Notes: generated by a model from the sequence alone, not told the origin. Numbered from the stretch's first letter, positions 1 through 12,452 are shown. The stretch is 64,000 bases of DNA from Chenopodium formosanum (GCA_024500155.1 CM044874.1:1243001-1307000); one strand, 5' to 3'. Program-made: numbers and translations.

Positions 1-115
1 GTTTGCATCTCACAACTCTGAGGTTGTGGGATCAAAACTAGAGACACTTTGGGATAAGGATTCCCTCCCTCTCTCTACCACTTCCCAAGGGCCTAGCACA
101 AAAACTCGGGTTTGG
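1..115 (+). repeat. SINE-like tRNA-derived repeat, cut by the window edge
   Basis: The first ~110 bases match, in the opposite orientation, a block near 46617-46764. Shared parts are a stem-like pair around 'cacaactctgaggttgtg', a B-box-like 'ggatcaaaact' and the downstream 'ggattccctccct' and 'ggcctagc' motifs. The complete copy begins with a tRNA-like A-box (tggtctagtgg), which lies outside the window here. This suggests a tRNA-derived SINE family. I did not find a target-site duplication for this copy. Confidence 0.45.
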
Positions 116-539
116 TGGACTTGTGAAAGGTTCTAGATCTCTAAAGCATTTCTTTATACCTAAGAGGCTAAGACCAATAAAACATCCATGTCAAGAATCA
201 CTAACAATTCTATAATTACACAAGGTGAAAGCTAGGTTGAGCTTAGGGTTTATGGCATGTAGACTAGCCAACTTGATGTGCTAGCTCATGGGCCAATATT
301 GTGCTCAAATAAAACTAAAAAAGGGGGTAGAAGGCTAGCCACACCACAAAAAACAGGGATCCTTAGGGGCTGCATGCACAACCCTAGTGATATTGGGCTT
401 GGTTGGCAGCGGGGTGGCTTAGCCCAACCCAAAATCGTCTTTCATATAAAACCATGTCAATGCTATTTAGTAATTTCATATATGAAAAGGGACGCATCAA
501 ATGATGCTTACTTTACTTACTAATGTTCATATTTATAAT

Positions 540-661
540 GAGGAGTGAAGGGATGGTTGGTCCCTCCATCTCCCCCCCATGTGATGGGGGTTCGACTCCT
601 CACAGCCCCATTCCTGAGATAGGATGGGGCCCCTCCCCGTAGTTTACCAGTCAAAAAAAAA
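540..661 (+). mobile_element. tRNA-derived SINE with 18-bp target-site duplication
   Basis: A ~120-bp element ends in a short A tail and contains a perfect RNA polymerase III B-box (GGTTCGACTCC at 589-599). It is flanked by a perfect 18-bp direct repeat, aatgttcatatttataat, at 522-539 and 662-679. The B-box, A tail and long duplication together show LINE-dependent retrotransposition of a SINE. The perfect duplication suggests a fairly young insertion. Confidence 0.85.
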
Positions 662-679
662 AATGTTCATATTTATAAT

Positions 680-1743
680 TGTTATGACTTTCCATATATA
701 TCCATATTTAATCCGTAACTATTTCTCATTCTCAACAAAGTTGCCACCACCTCATCTCTCGGGCAACCCACTAGATCAACCACCACCAACCAAATAATGA
801 AACAACGTTTCTATTTATAATTGTTATGACTTTTCATACCCATGTTTATTGAACTCAAGACCAACAAATAATAAGTTACACTTAAGTCTTACCACCTTAG
901 CTATCATTTATTGTGTTTTTTTATCCAACAAAATTATAGTTTAATTGAATAAAATGATTAATCTTTAATTGTAGTATTCGTTCCTATTATGCAATGATCA
1001 TTCGATTTAGAACTTTAATTTTTAAGTTTTGAAAACTTCATATTGTTTTTCGACTTGATGAAGAAAAAAATATATATTTATGTTAAATAATCAATAGTTG
1101 TTGAATATATTTAAATCGTAACGTACAAAATATTGATGAAGACGATTCTCCTAATACAGATATATTTCAAATTATAAAATTTTTAGATGATTATTAAACA
1201 TTAAGAAAAAAAAAACGAGATTATCAAATTGAACAAGTACAAACTAGCAACCTGGGGCATTATTAAATATAATTAGCACAATTTGTTTTCTTTCTTATGA
1301 TTACATTTGGTTTGACCTAATCAACCTCAAAAAGACATTAAGATTTGAATAGTCTTAAAACCTTATTCTTAAGCTGCACATAAGAATATTTAATAAGTTG
1401 ATCTTACGTGTTCATAAAAAGAGCTTGAACAAATCAAACCTCGTTCTTTATCGATACAAATGAGCTTTAACATGAATTTAACCAAATGAACACAATTTGA
1501 ACTATTATGCGTTTGATTTGTTTAACCTCGCGAACAAGATTGACTTAAGTGATAAGTCGTTTGATATCGTTTAAGAAAGGTCTTGATTTGAGCGCAGCGC
1601 CTCACCGAATGCTAAAAACTTTTGTTGGGAGACTCACCTACCATTAATCATATGTGCGACTTGGGTACCAAGATCCGTTGAATTTGAATAGGTGGGGCAT
1701 ACTAAAAAAACATAAAATTACAATTTAATATATTCCTACCTTA
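680..1743. other. Intergenic, no gene seen
   Basis: AT-rich DNA with no credible coding exon on either strand. Only short A/T runs and unremarkable sequence are visible. Confidence 0.6.
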
Positions 1744-1909
1744 TCCCTACCTTATAAAAAGTGGGAAAAATCTCTTATGAATAGTGTGAAGACAATAATA
1801 TCCTCAAAATGTTATTTTACATATATTCCCTACCTTATAAAAAGTGGGAAAAATCTCTTATGAATAGTGTGAAGACAATAATATCCTCAAAATGTTATTT
1901 TACATATAT
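1744..1909. repeat. Two tandem copies of an 83-bp unit
   Basis: The unit starting tccctaccttataaaaagtg is repeated exactly once, with a period of 83 bp (1744-1826 and 1827-1909). The copies are nearly identical, so the duplication is recent. The short open frame crossing it is not considered a gene. Confidence 0.9.
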
Positions 1910-1979
1910 GCCCTCAATTGATATTAGATTAATTACCCTTTTATTATTTGCTCTTTTCTTTCTCTTAAACGCTCCTCCT

Positions 1980-2008
1980 GCATTCAATTTAAAAAAAAAA
2001 AAAAAAAA
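1980..2008 (+). mobile_element. Micro-retroinsertion scar (11 nt plus A tail)
   Basis: The segment gcattcaattt followed by about 18-20 A residues sits between direct repeats aaacgctcctcct at 1967-1979 and 2009-2021. A short 3' end plus poly(A) between 13-bp duplications is what an extremely 5'-truncated LINE or SINE insertion leaves. Confidence 0.7.
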
Positions 2009-2099
2009 AAACGCTCCTCCTTCCTCCTCTGCCTCCTCTATTGAAGTGACTTGTGAGTACTCTATTGAAGCACTTAGCGAGCTTTCTCTCCTCCATTGA

Positions 2100-4008
2100 A
2101 ATAGTTTATGTGGTGAGGCAAATTTGTTTATTCAATTTTTTTATTTAAATTATTGAATATAGAGTTCACAATCTAGGTTTGTTAAGTTTATTGTCTACGT
2201 TTTTTTTTTTTCTCATCAATTTTAGTAGCAAAGAACACTGATACGCATGCATTTGAATCAATTGTAGCATGTATTTTGAAATTGATGTTTAAATATATTG
2301 GCAATTGCAATTTAAATTCCATAATTTCTGTTTTTTTTTTTTTTTTTTCACTTTCTCTTGCTTTTGGTTTGATTGAATTTTACAATCCTCGATTAATTAT
2401 TGAATTGATACGAATTAATTATAGAAAGGAGTTTGATTAGGAGATCAGACTACCATTGTTATCTAATATGGATACATGAGATATAGCCAAGAGAGGGCTC
2501 CCCAAGAACAAAGAACGTAATTGCCAGCCAATTCAATTAGTCAATAGAAGAGGCTAATAAAGCAATAATCATTCTAGCAATTCTACAATTAAGTAGTGCC
2601 AAAGTAGATGTCCATACAAATCACCGGACTTAGTGCGTATAAAACACAATTATTATGTAATACTCCGTGTCAAATAGCACAATAATAGTTCCCAATATGA
2701 TGTTTATCAACAGTCCATATAGCACCTAATCCTAATATATATGATGTTTATCAACAATTCATACAGCTTAATCTTACATAGCATTTGCATTGGAAAGAGA
2801 TGTTTCTTTGAAAGGGATGAAAATATATGGAAGAATTCAGTCCCATGACAAAACCTCCTCTCTTATCCCGTAATATTTTAATTCTATTACCTTTATAATT
2901 TATTAAAAAAAAAAATTACTTTTTTTTTGGCTCAATTTTGATGTTTTTGTATAGAATTTGATTGTTTAGTGATTTTATTTGGTAGACTCCTAAATCAGCA
3001 GATTGAACTGAAGAGCAATAGAAGAAAGTATGGTTGCCGAAATTCTCGGACGATCAGCATGCTCAAACCTCCTAAAACCTCACGGTTAACACTGAAATGG
3101 AAATTATTATACTTGCTCAAAGTAAAATTAGTGTAATTGTGTGAGATTTTTTTTGTACTGTGAATATGGACTGGTTTTAACTTCCCCTGCCATGATAATG
3201 CTCTTTAGTCAACAAGTAAATTGTCAATAACTTGTGGGATGCCTCTATGGAAAAGGTGGGATATGAAGCTCATGGAACTTTGGCTCTGATCTCCCTTATC
3301 AATAATTTGCTCTTTATTGGTATAATTTTGTTTAGTTTTTACAAGTCTTTTTAGTTTTGTAAAACATTATTTCTGAAAAAATATGTTGTGACAATAAGAT
3401 TAAGAGTCAATATATAAAAATAACTTAATTTTTTATCTAGTACTCATGGTATTGGTCATGTGGATTGGTTATCTAATACATATATATTTGTGGATGTATC
3501 TGCAGAGATAACAGTTGGTACTCATGGTATTATTGTTTCCTGATGAAATAGATAACACAATTGAACAATACTTCTTACTTATTGGAGAAGAGTTTACCAT
3601 GAAATATTCTAAGCTTATCTTAACAAAAGATGGTACAATAGAAGCCTAGCTACAAAAGAGTGATCAACAAGCTAAGAATTTTGATGGTTGAAGGTGGCAA
3701 ATCTCGTTGGCGAAAACCAGGAGCTAAGCAAATTTTATGGAACATTATTCTTTAGTTGTTAAAAAATTGGTAGGGACTAGGGAGGGAGTCATATATTTAT
3801 GTTGTACACAAGATCTTTCTTTCTGATTATGAATTATTTTGCATTTTTTTCAATTCTAAAGATGTATCATGAATAAGTTGTCAAGCCCATATATATGTCA
3901 AGCACATCAATCTCATATATTAATGGAACACAAGTATATTCTACTTTCATTCTAACTAATGTTCTTTTGTGAGGCTTTAACTGGCTAATTCTTCAACATT
4001 TAGTATGC

Positions 4009-4010
<2 letters not shown>
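2100..4010. other. Intergenic, no gene seen
   Basis: AT-rich sequence with several poly-T runs and a partly repeated 'actcatggtatt' motif near 3440-3530. No coding exon, RNA gene or transposon terminus could be supported. Confidence 0.5.

Positions 4011-4011
<1 letters not shown>

Positions 4012-4102
<91 letters not shown>
4012..4102. repeat. (TA)n microsatellite
   Basis: About 45 uninterrupted TA dinucleotides. On the minus strand this gives an artificial alternating Ile-Tyr open frame, which is not a gene. Confidence 0.98.
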
Positions 4103-4103
<1 letters not shown>

Positions 4104-4234
4104 TGACATACACTTCGAATTAGTCCAGTAGAGCTCCAATTAATAAGGATTTTTAACATTATAATACAAATTATCACGAGCCTTAAGAGCGTTATAACTA
4201 CCCATAACACCCACACAAACAAGGCTAGCCGTTT

Positions 4235-4264
4235 CGCGCGCATCGCGCGCGTCGGACCCCCTAG
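4235..4264 (+). mobile_element. Helitron-like 3' terminus (hairpin plus CTAG)
   Basis: A GC-only hairpin, cgcgcg-cat-cgcgcg at 4235-4249, lies 11 nt before CTAG, and the next base is T. A 3' subterminal hairpin followed about 10 nt later by CTRR, with insertion between A and T, is the known signature of Helitron 3' ends. The 5' TC end could not be located, so the element length is unknown. Confidence 0.5.
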
Positions 4265-4350
4265 TATAAATAAAAATTATAATACATTGTTCACGAGCTG
4301 AGCTCTATTAAATTAAAATTGACAAATTGAACTATACCTAACCTAAACTT

Positions 4351-4377
4351 TTTTTTAAATTTTTTTTGACAAGAACA
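4351..4377 (-). mobile_element. Micro-retroinsertion scar, minus orientation
   Basis: A 27-bp T-rich segment ending ttgacaagaaca lies between direct repeats taacctaaactt at 4339-4350 and 4378-4389. Read on the minus strand it is a short stretch ending cttgtca plus poly(A), as expected of a severely 5'-truncated retroposon. Confidence 0.6.
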
Positions 4378-4821
4378 TAACCTAAACTTAAATTGTTTTG
4401 TTTCTCTTGAAAGACTTTACAAAAATTGATATAAATATTACTTGATTGTAAAGAGTTCATCTCGAATCCAAGTGCCCCTATTGCCACTTTTAGCCTAAAA
4501 ACACTTGTTTTCAAATTTCACTATTCATGCATCCTGTTATGACCTTCAAAATAGTCTGGTTAGATTTCGGGAAAACTACTCAAAATAAAGTGTATGTCAT
4601 TATTAATCAATATATAGGGTTACAAGATGTCACTTCTTAACCGCTTTAGAAAAACAAACTATACAAAATATATTCTAAATTTGTGTAAAATATTATGAAT
4701 AAAATATCTATCAAGTCCGAAACAACATGATATACAATTTAATTATATCAAGGTCAAATTAGGTATAATTTGGGATATAAGGAGAAAATAACTAATTCCA
4801 CTAGCGGTTTTACCTTTTTCT

Positions 4822-5024
4822 CCTAAAACCGTGTTAGTTTATCCTTGGATAACATACACCCCTTCTAAAACCGCGTTATTTTATCCTTGGATAACACCCA
4901 TCCTAAAACCGCATTATTTAATCCCTGGATAACACCCCATTAATTTCTAAAACCGCGTTATTTTTATCCTTGGATAACACCCCTTCTAAAACCGCAATAT
5001 TTTATCCATGGATAACACCCCTTG
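4822..5024. repeat. About five degenerate ~40-bp tandem units with palindromic core
   Basis: Successive units of the form ctaaaaccgcgttattttat followed by ccttggataacaccc recur five times. Each core ttatcc-wtgg-ataa is a near-perfect inverted repeat; the fifth copy, ttatccatggataa, is exact. The block lies just upstream of the 5157-6926 LINE. Function unknown; it could be a subterminal repeat array of a transposon or a LINE promoter repeat. Confidence 0.75.
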
Positions 5025-5156
5025 ATTTATATACAATACAATCCTTATAAATTTGTATTTCCCTAGCTCTAACTCATCACTCTATCAATCTTAAGGGCGG
5101 AGGAAAAGGATCGTACCTTCCCCTTTCAAATTCCAAGAAGAATCCCTGTTTTTCAC

Positions 5157-6926
5157 TTGCGATTAGAAACCAGAGGTCAAAACATGGCAAATCGCCTTAT
5201 CGCAACCTTCATCTCGCAGGAGGCGGTGGTGGGGATGCAAATGCAGATAAGATATTACCGATTTCTACAGGGGCCGAGGGAGATTGTGGCTCAGATGACC
5301 CCGTTATCTCTAGAGGATGTGGTGCCGATAGGGATGCACGAATTCTGGAGGGATTGGGAAGTGTACTATCTTCCTCCGAACCCACAACCGACTGATCGTC
5401 CTTCTGTCACTCTTCAAAGGCCTCTTCCAAATTTGAAGATGAAGTTCATTCTTTGGAATGTTAGGGGGGCTTGTAGAGATGAATTCATTCCGCATGCACG
5501 TCATTTGGTAAATATTCATCACCCTGCTGTTTTCGTTTTTCTTGAAACTAAGTCTGATGATCTAAGGGCTAGACAAGTTATGTTGCAATTGGGCTTTCAT
5601 GATTTTAAGGCTATTGAAGCTAATGACAAAAGAGGAGGTATATGGCTTTTTTGGAAAAATGTTGTTGATGTAGCTGACTTTAAAGAGGATTTTTCCTTCT
5701 TTCATGCCTTATTTCACTTCAAAAATTTGAATAAGGAGGCTTTGATCACTGGGATGCACAATCCATCCACACGTAAAGAAAGACATGAGATGTGGAGGGA
5801 CATGTAAACTGACTTACCCCCTCCTAATACTCCTTGGCTGCTTTTTGGAGATTTGAATGAGGTTACTAATCAATCTGAGAAGTTTGGAGGGCGTGGATTT
5901 AGACATGCTCAGTGCCGTGGTATGAACAATTTCACTAATGTTGCGGGTTTATTCGACATGGGTTACAATGGTAATCCGTTCACTTGGAGTAATGCAAAAG
6001 AAGGAGCAACTCTAATTAGGCAACGCCTAGATCGGGCTCTCGGTAATGCTGCTTGGGTGGAGCAATTCCCGCATACTAAGGTATTCCATCTTCCATTTAC
6101 GTACTCTGATCATTCACCAATTTTAATAAATTGTGCTAACCCTAAGTCAAATGGTTCTTTTCCTTTGCGTTGCAAGGAAGTTTGGTTGTCTCATCCTAAT
6201 TTTAAAGATTTTTTTGTTAATAATTGGCTGGAACCTTTTGATGATTATATGTTAGGTATGCAGAATTTTCAAGATAATATTAAGGATTGGAATCATAATA
6301 TTTTTGGAAATCTAAAATATAAAAAAGATAGACTTTTAGCAAGAATTGGAGGTATTCAGAAATTTTTAGCTAAAAATCATTCGAATTTCCTAATTAATTT
6401 GGAAAAGGATCTCCTAAAGGAATTGAAAGATATTTATGATAAGGAGAGAATTATTTGGGCTCAAAAAGCAAGCATTAATTGGCGCAAGAATGGTGACCTT
6501 AATACGAAATATTTTCACATTGTTGCCAAAATTAAAAAAAGTAGAGGAAAAATCTTATGCCTAAAAGATTCTAATGGGAATTGGATTAGTGATGATTCAA
6601 TTTTGAAGAAAATGGCAACTGATTTTTATCTTAATATTTTCCAATCAAAGATAATTAATAGGGGGGGTTCTAGTAACTTTCACCCTATTAATAAGCTTTT
6701 GATAAGTGAAAATAATTCTTTAGCTAATTTTGTTCCTACCTTAGATGAGGTTCGGGTATGTCTTTTTAATATGGATCCAATGAAGTGTCTTGGTCCTGAT
6801 GGGGTGCAACCGAAATTTTTTCAAGCAAATTGGGATTCTTTAGGTAATATTCTTCACAAGGTCTGTGCCACAAGTTTCTCCCAGTCACAAGAAAGCATTA
6901 TCTTTGGCTTTCCCAACTGCAGTTGA
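5157..6926 (+). pseudogene. Truncated L1-type LINE ORF2 (endonuclease and start of RT)
   Basis: The first ATG of the frame is at 5184. An apurinic-type endonuclease/exonuclease/phosphatase domain begins with LWNVRGACRDEF and runs through LLFGDLNEV and the C-terminal YSDHSPIL motif. A linker and only the beginning of reverse transcriptase follow (CLGPDGVQPKFFQANWD). The frame has one internal stop (TAA at 5805-5807), and reading continues in the same frame to 6926. From about 6870 the similarity ends before the catalytic RT motifs, so the 3' two thirds are gone. No gag-like ORF1 precedes it. It cannot be autonomous. The domain assignment is secure; the exact 5' and 3' limits are not. Confidence 0.85.
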
Positions 6927-9349
6927 TTGCTTCTGATCGTCTTGCATGATGTCCACCATAATCACTAGGCTCTCCTCATAATTGAAAAGAAGAAATCTGT
7001 ATAGCATAAGAATTGATTTTGAGTTCAAATATCATAAAACACCATGTATAAATCTAATACTCCGTAAAATAATTTTCTTAGTACTCTCTTATTGAACGGT
7101 TGGATGGCATGTATAAGCATGCAAAAATATATATACATGTATGTTCAACATAGAACTGCCTATCTGATTGTTATCAATCAGATGGGAAGGTTTTATTAAT
7201 AGCAAGTCCTTCAAGGCAAAAGAATATAAGTCTATAACAGGGGAATCATTCAAAGATTTGCATGATAAATTATCTTTTAGATTGGGTAGGAGAGGGTTGC
7301 AAAACATCAACAGCTTCTCCCTAACAAAAAATAAATAAAAATAAATAAATAAATAAATAAAATAAAAGTAAAAATAAAAAATTAGAGGTAAACACAGTAC
7401 AATGATTTTCTGGGTATATGTGTATTTTGTATGAAAAAGTTAAAAAAGTAAGTAATAATTATGTGCTATTTTTGGAAACAGGCACATCATTTAGGGACAC
7501 CAAAAAAGGAAATAGGCACATTAAAAAGGGACCGAGGGAGTAGTAGATAAAAAGCTAAAGCTTTAGAAGTCAGCAAGTGAACAGGAAAAAATAAGGGATG
7601 AGAACACAATTCATTCCATCTTATGAGAAAATTTTCATGGCACATCACTCTAATTTTAGCAGCTGCCAACCATTCATTTCCCACATGTCCGATTTATGTC
7701 AATTGAATAGCTTTTGAGGGGACAACTCAGCAAGTTCTTGCTATTCCATCATGTTACCAGCAGCTAAGACTGAGACACTCTTTCTCCTTAACTGATATCA
7801 AACTTCTATAGGTACCCTCTTACATAACGATGAAATTAGCACAAACTTCAGCTAAGAGACATGATATTAAAGGAAATCACTTGAAGGTGTAAAAACTCAG
7901 ATCCCCCCAGTTCCTTCAGGCTTCATTCTCCACGAAAGCAACCATAAGTTACTTCAAGAGAAAAAAATGATAAGTACTTACTGAGTAGCTTGAACTATTC
8001 ATCCAGATGCCATGAGTATATATATGTATCACAAAGTCAAACATAACAGATTTACTTTCTTCTATGCTCTCAGCACTAGTTAACTGCCTTCGAGTCTTCG
8101 ACACATACGAGGTTTCTTCAAGTGCAAAGAAGTTAGTTTACCCTATATATACAAAAGAAAACTAAAAATCTGAAATTGTGTGTGCAAATCCTACAAGCCA
8201 AACCCACAGCACCATATTTCAGTACATTCTACTGGATTAAAAAATCAAACAGCATCTGCATATAACAGGACATGAATTTCGATATCTGTACTATTAATAT
8301 CTTTGTGAGTTTTGCATAAACATCTAATAAAACTTTTCAGAAAAAAGTAGACAGTCAACTAGTATGGCATCCAATGATGCATTATAAATTATATCATCCT
8401 CATATCCCTTCACCACCAGTAATTCTCTGTATCTGAACATTAGTCCAAAGCTATAAGATAAGTAGCACATACAAGAAGTCAAGAAGCAGAGTCATGACCT
8501 AGCTCATTCATGAAAAGATTTATGAGATATTTATCCATCAGATAGCAAGAGAAAATATAAAAAACCATACCAAAATTCTATAATCAAAACTGTATTTTAA
8601 TCAGTGCATTTGACTAATACAGGTTAGTAGTACTACAAGAGTACAAGGCATATAAAGCATCAATTCCAACATGTTTTTTTTCAAATTTCTATTAGCAGAA
8701 AAGAAAAGGCTACACTATCCCCCTAATTTGAACCATTTTGAGAATCTTTCTCAAAAACATATTGAACAGAATAGTGTAAACCTTGAGGTAAAATTACTTA
8801 TTAGAACAGGCATACTACAATTACAAACATAAAACAGGTTGCAAACATTTGCCTGCAAATAAAACAAGGATGATATAATAATTAAAGAGATTAGAACAGT
8901 GAGAAGTTCAGATATAACACAGATGTATCATATGAGCTTTAAGGAGAGAACTCACTTACAAGCAAAGAAATTATTTTATTGTACATATATGAGCATTAAG
9001 AACTGCAGAGAACAAAAACAACCCGCCATATTGTCCCTATAAGCAAAAGCTTCTAGAAGGAGGTTTATTTTTTATGAATTCATCTAAATAAAGTAGCATA
9101 TATTCAGTTCGTTTAAAGTTAACATTTAACAATGTAGGTAACTGATGCCTCATGATAAAATTGTTTCATTAGGGCAGTAAGTAGAAACAAACCTTTAAAG
9201 GTTGAAAATTACACAGATTTACAGTAAAAATAAATCTACTTCAAGATAATGGTAACAGTTATGGTAATACGTGAAATATATGAATTCAACTAGTTGACAA
9301 CAAAAGCATTGTGCACTTACCCATCATCCACTATCATCGGAATCCTGGT
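6927..9349. other. Intergenic or 3' flank of mTERF-A, no gene seen
   Basis: No supported exon on either strand. The minus strand around 7490-7545 reads ctactccctcggtccctttt, the typical end of a Stowaway MITE, but the opposite end was not found. The stretch 7320-7380 is an aaat-rich simple repeat. Part may be 3' untranslated sequence of the minus-strand gene starting at 10578. Confidence 0.45.
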
Positions 9350-10578
9350 TCATATGTTGAAATGGGGATTAGCTTTTCCTTGAGTTAGCAGCTTTGCATT
9401 AACACCAACATGGTTTGCATAAATTTCATGAACCTCCACATATGGTAGTACTAAGTTATTCACAAACTTCAACTCATTCATCCATATAATAGAATAAAAA
9501 CAGTAATTCTTCTTGATCAAACCTTTCTCCTTTAAAACCAGCACGACTTGATGTCTCGGTTTTACTCTCTTCTCCAAACTACAAGTCATGAAAGCAATTC
9601 TCGACATCAGGTAAGCAGGCTGATAACCTAGCTCACACATGAAAAAAAAAAACTCAATTTCTTCTTAGTCATTGCTTCAGAATATCCTAGGCAACTAGGA
9701 ATTCTCTTTATTAGCTCCAAGAAATCAGATCGTGTCCATCCAAAGCTCTTATAAACTTGAAATTTAGACTCAATATTCTTCTCACTAAGGCGCCTTAGGA
9801 TTCGGACCACATACAAGAACATGGTCGAGTCTCGAGAAATCCGAAACTTCTGTTCAGCCTTAATCAAATCATCCTTAAACAATAGAGGACTTACAACAAA
9901 GGATTCAGGGTCCTGCATAACATGTTTCTGGATTATATTATATGGGATGCCATAGTTTTTCAACAATTCAGCATTCGAAAGCAAATGCTTATGATAAGTC
10001 CCCAAGGTTCCTCGGCGACAGCAAATAGACGAAGAGCTAAGAGCCTTACACACATTCTCATCACTACCCAAAACTTGCCTCAAAGTTTGGATTACAGGAT
10101 TCAAGCGCATACATAATAATGTAGGATTTAGGACTATAATCCTAGATAAAACAGACCCAGAAATTCCGATTCCTCGAAGAAACTCAAATTTGGGTTTTAG
10201 GGTTTTATCAACATTAGACAATAAGATTCGAGGTTGAACTAAGATGATCTTTCTAATCTGGGATTCATCAAACCCATTTTGTTTGAAGAAATTAGTGATT
10301 AAATTAGCATTACTAGCCTTATTACACAAATCAGTACTTACATTCGTTGCTTTTGCTGATTTCGGACGCTGAGCAAGCTTGGTAGAAGTGGAGAGAGATT
10401 GTTGGGAGGAAAACCCTAGAACTTCAACCAAGTAATTCGTTAAAGAAGAAGATGGAATAGCTTCAGTTGAGGAAGAACATGATGTTGAATAGCGTAGGCG
10501 CTGAAAACCATGGATGAAGTTGAGAGCTTGGACGCCATTAAAGAAGTTGCTCCCACATTTCAGTTTCATCATCTTCAA
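9350..10578 (-). pseudogene. mTERF-family protein, copy A, frameshifted
   Basis: Single-exon mTERF gene. The first frame gives 316 residues from an ATG at 10578: an N-terminal Ser-rich organelle-targeting-like stretch, then helical mTERF repeats (for example QIRKIILVQPRILLSNVDKT). It breaks at KKKLSFFF, where the minus strand has 11 consecutive T. The second frame, from 9640, supplies the missing C-terminal repeats (ELGYQPAYLMSRIAFMTCSL to LLTQGK). Nine T would restore phase, so the run carries two extra bases or lacks one. mTERF proteins bind organellar nucleic acid. This is the most diverged copy in the window. Either a real pseudogene or a homopolymer sequencing error. Confidence 0.85.
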
Positions 10579-10857
10579 TGTGTAAGAATAACTTTGTTGA
10601 TGTGTTTATGAATAGGGGTGTCCCACATTTAGGGGTGAGAAAAAAAAAATCAAGGTATTGGATTAGAAATTTCTTAGGAATCGCTAAATCGAAACTATAA
10701 TTCATTATGAATCACAGGTTATGGTCGAAATTCTGGGTACGTAGTAAATTTGAGAACTTGTTGCTACAGGTTCCGATTTTAGTTTCGATTTTCATTTTTC
10801 AGGAACATGTTGAACAAGTTTCAACTTTGGTTCCAGAAAAATTTAACAAGTATCCTA

Positions 10858-11367
10858 CAGCCCCATTCCTGGAAATTTATGGGCCCTAAACATAATGTAA
10901 GAAAAGGGTCTCTAATGTAACAAATTTTTTTGCATGCAATAGCTTTAAATATAAGACAATGAAAATAGCTTATATTATTTGAATAGTAAGTTTGCATACA
11001 CAATACTGGAGTAATAACTTTGCATAATATTTCATAATTGAATAAATATGAAACATTGTAATTGAAAAGATTAATATTTTAGAGCAAATACTCATAGAAA
11101 CCGGAAGATTAGAAGAAGAAGTGAAGAGGTTATATTGCATTGTTATCTCCACTTGATTGACATCTAAGTAATTTAATGTTAATTGCTAACTAGTAACTAA
11201 ATGCAGTAATTATCTTTTTTTAAAAAAGCTTTTTTTAACGAGTAAAAACTACAGAGTAAAATTCTACAGCTATGCAAACTGATTTTTTTAAAAACATTTT
11301 TTGTGCCCCTTTCTGACGTGGGCCCTAGGCGGTCGCACTCGAGGCCTACCCCTCTGGGCCGGCCCTG
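10858..11367. mobile_element. Non-autonomous hAT-like element
   Basis: The right end reads ggcccta...gggccggccctg. The left end, cagccccattcctgg followed by atgggccctaa, looks like a mutated inverted copy. The flanking 8-mers gtatccta (10850-10857) and gtaccctg (11368-11375) agree at 6 of 8 positions, fitting an old 8-bp hAT duplication. CAGGGCCGGCC-type ends are a known hAT terminus. No coding capacity inside. Confidence 0.6.
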
Positions 11368-11375
11368 GTACCCTG

Positions 11376-12452
11376 TTAGGCTTATTCGGTTATTCCTGAT
11401 TACTACGTAATTTATCTAAACCAACTTAACGTAGCATTTTTAGTTTTTTACTAAAATAAAATGCAATTATTTATAATTTTGCGATTTTTGCCATTTACTA
11501 CGTACTAAGAAACAAATTCTCTAAAAGATTGTACTTTTTCACTTTTTCAGTTTTCCCCGATTCATTTGAAGTTTGGCTAACAAAGTAGAATTTCTCCTGT
11601 GCTTCAAGCTGAATTCATCTCCATTGGTGTAAATAAATTTGTGAGCTGTGTAATTTTAAATTCGAGCAGCCAAATTCAAAATACATGTAGGAAACACAAT
11701 TGTATATAAATGTAACTAAGACTGCAGATAATATCATGGAGACATGGACTATACGCCTATACTTATCTACACACTGATGTCTAACTACAGAGTTTGTCGA
11801 AAAGGTTGATTGTTATAAGATAATAATGGTGTTGTCACAACTCACAAAGATGTCGGGATGGCGCGCAGATGGATTACTGAGTTCCCACTGCCTCCTATAG
11901 CCATAGTCCCTTGGTGGTTTCACAGATTCAACTCTTCGCTCACCTTCTTCCCCTTTGGAGAAAGAAGACGTAATTTCCTTACATTGAAAATTTTGAATTA
12001 TGAAGTTCAATAATTAATCCCTTGAAAAATCTCCCAGTGATAGTGATATTAGCCAGTCAAAGGATATAAGATACCAAGTATATAGTTCGGGATAGACTCC
12101 AAACACTCGAGTTCTAATCGATAACAACCCAGCGCTTGTTCTAGACATGTAAGGGCTGTTGATACCATTCTAAAGTGTGAACCTTCTGTAGTTCGGGTCA
12201 CTTATGGCCTCGTAAGGCACTTAATAAAGATTCTTATCCAATCATTCCCTGCTCTTCTAAAAAATATTCCAAGTTTAGACTACATCCTACATCCAAACAG
12301 CCTACATACAGCATCAAAGACGGAAAAATAATTATTTTAAAATATTAAAAAAAAAAATAAAAATAAACAGTGATCATATTTCCTTCAAGATAATACTATA
12401 CAGTTGCAGATCATATAGACCATAGTTCATCTATTGGACATTATTCTAACAA
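11376..12452. other. Intergenic between GTE gene and hAT-like element
   Basis: Contains the likely 3' untranslated region of the GTE gene next to 12453. No further gene or element is supported. Confidence 0.5.

Noticed and set aside
3977..4243. Minus-strand frame with a long Ile-Tyr alternation
   Set aside because: Produced by the (TA)n microsatellite; no other coding evidence.
5310..5522. Minus-strand frame inside the LINE at 5157-6926
   Set aside because: Shadow of the plus-strand endonuclease frame.
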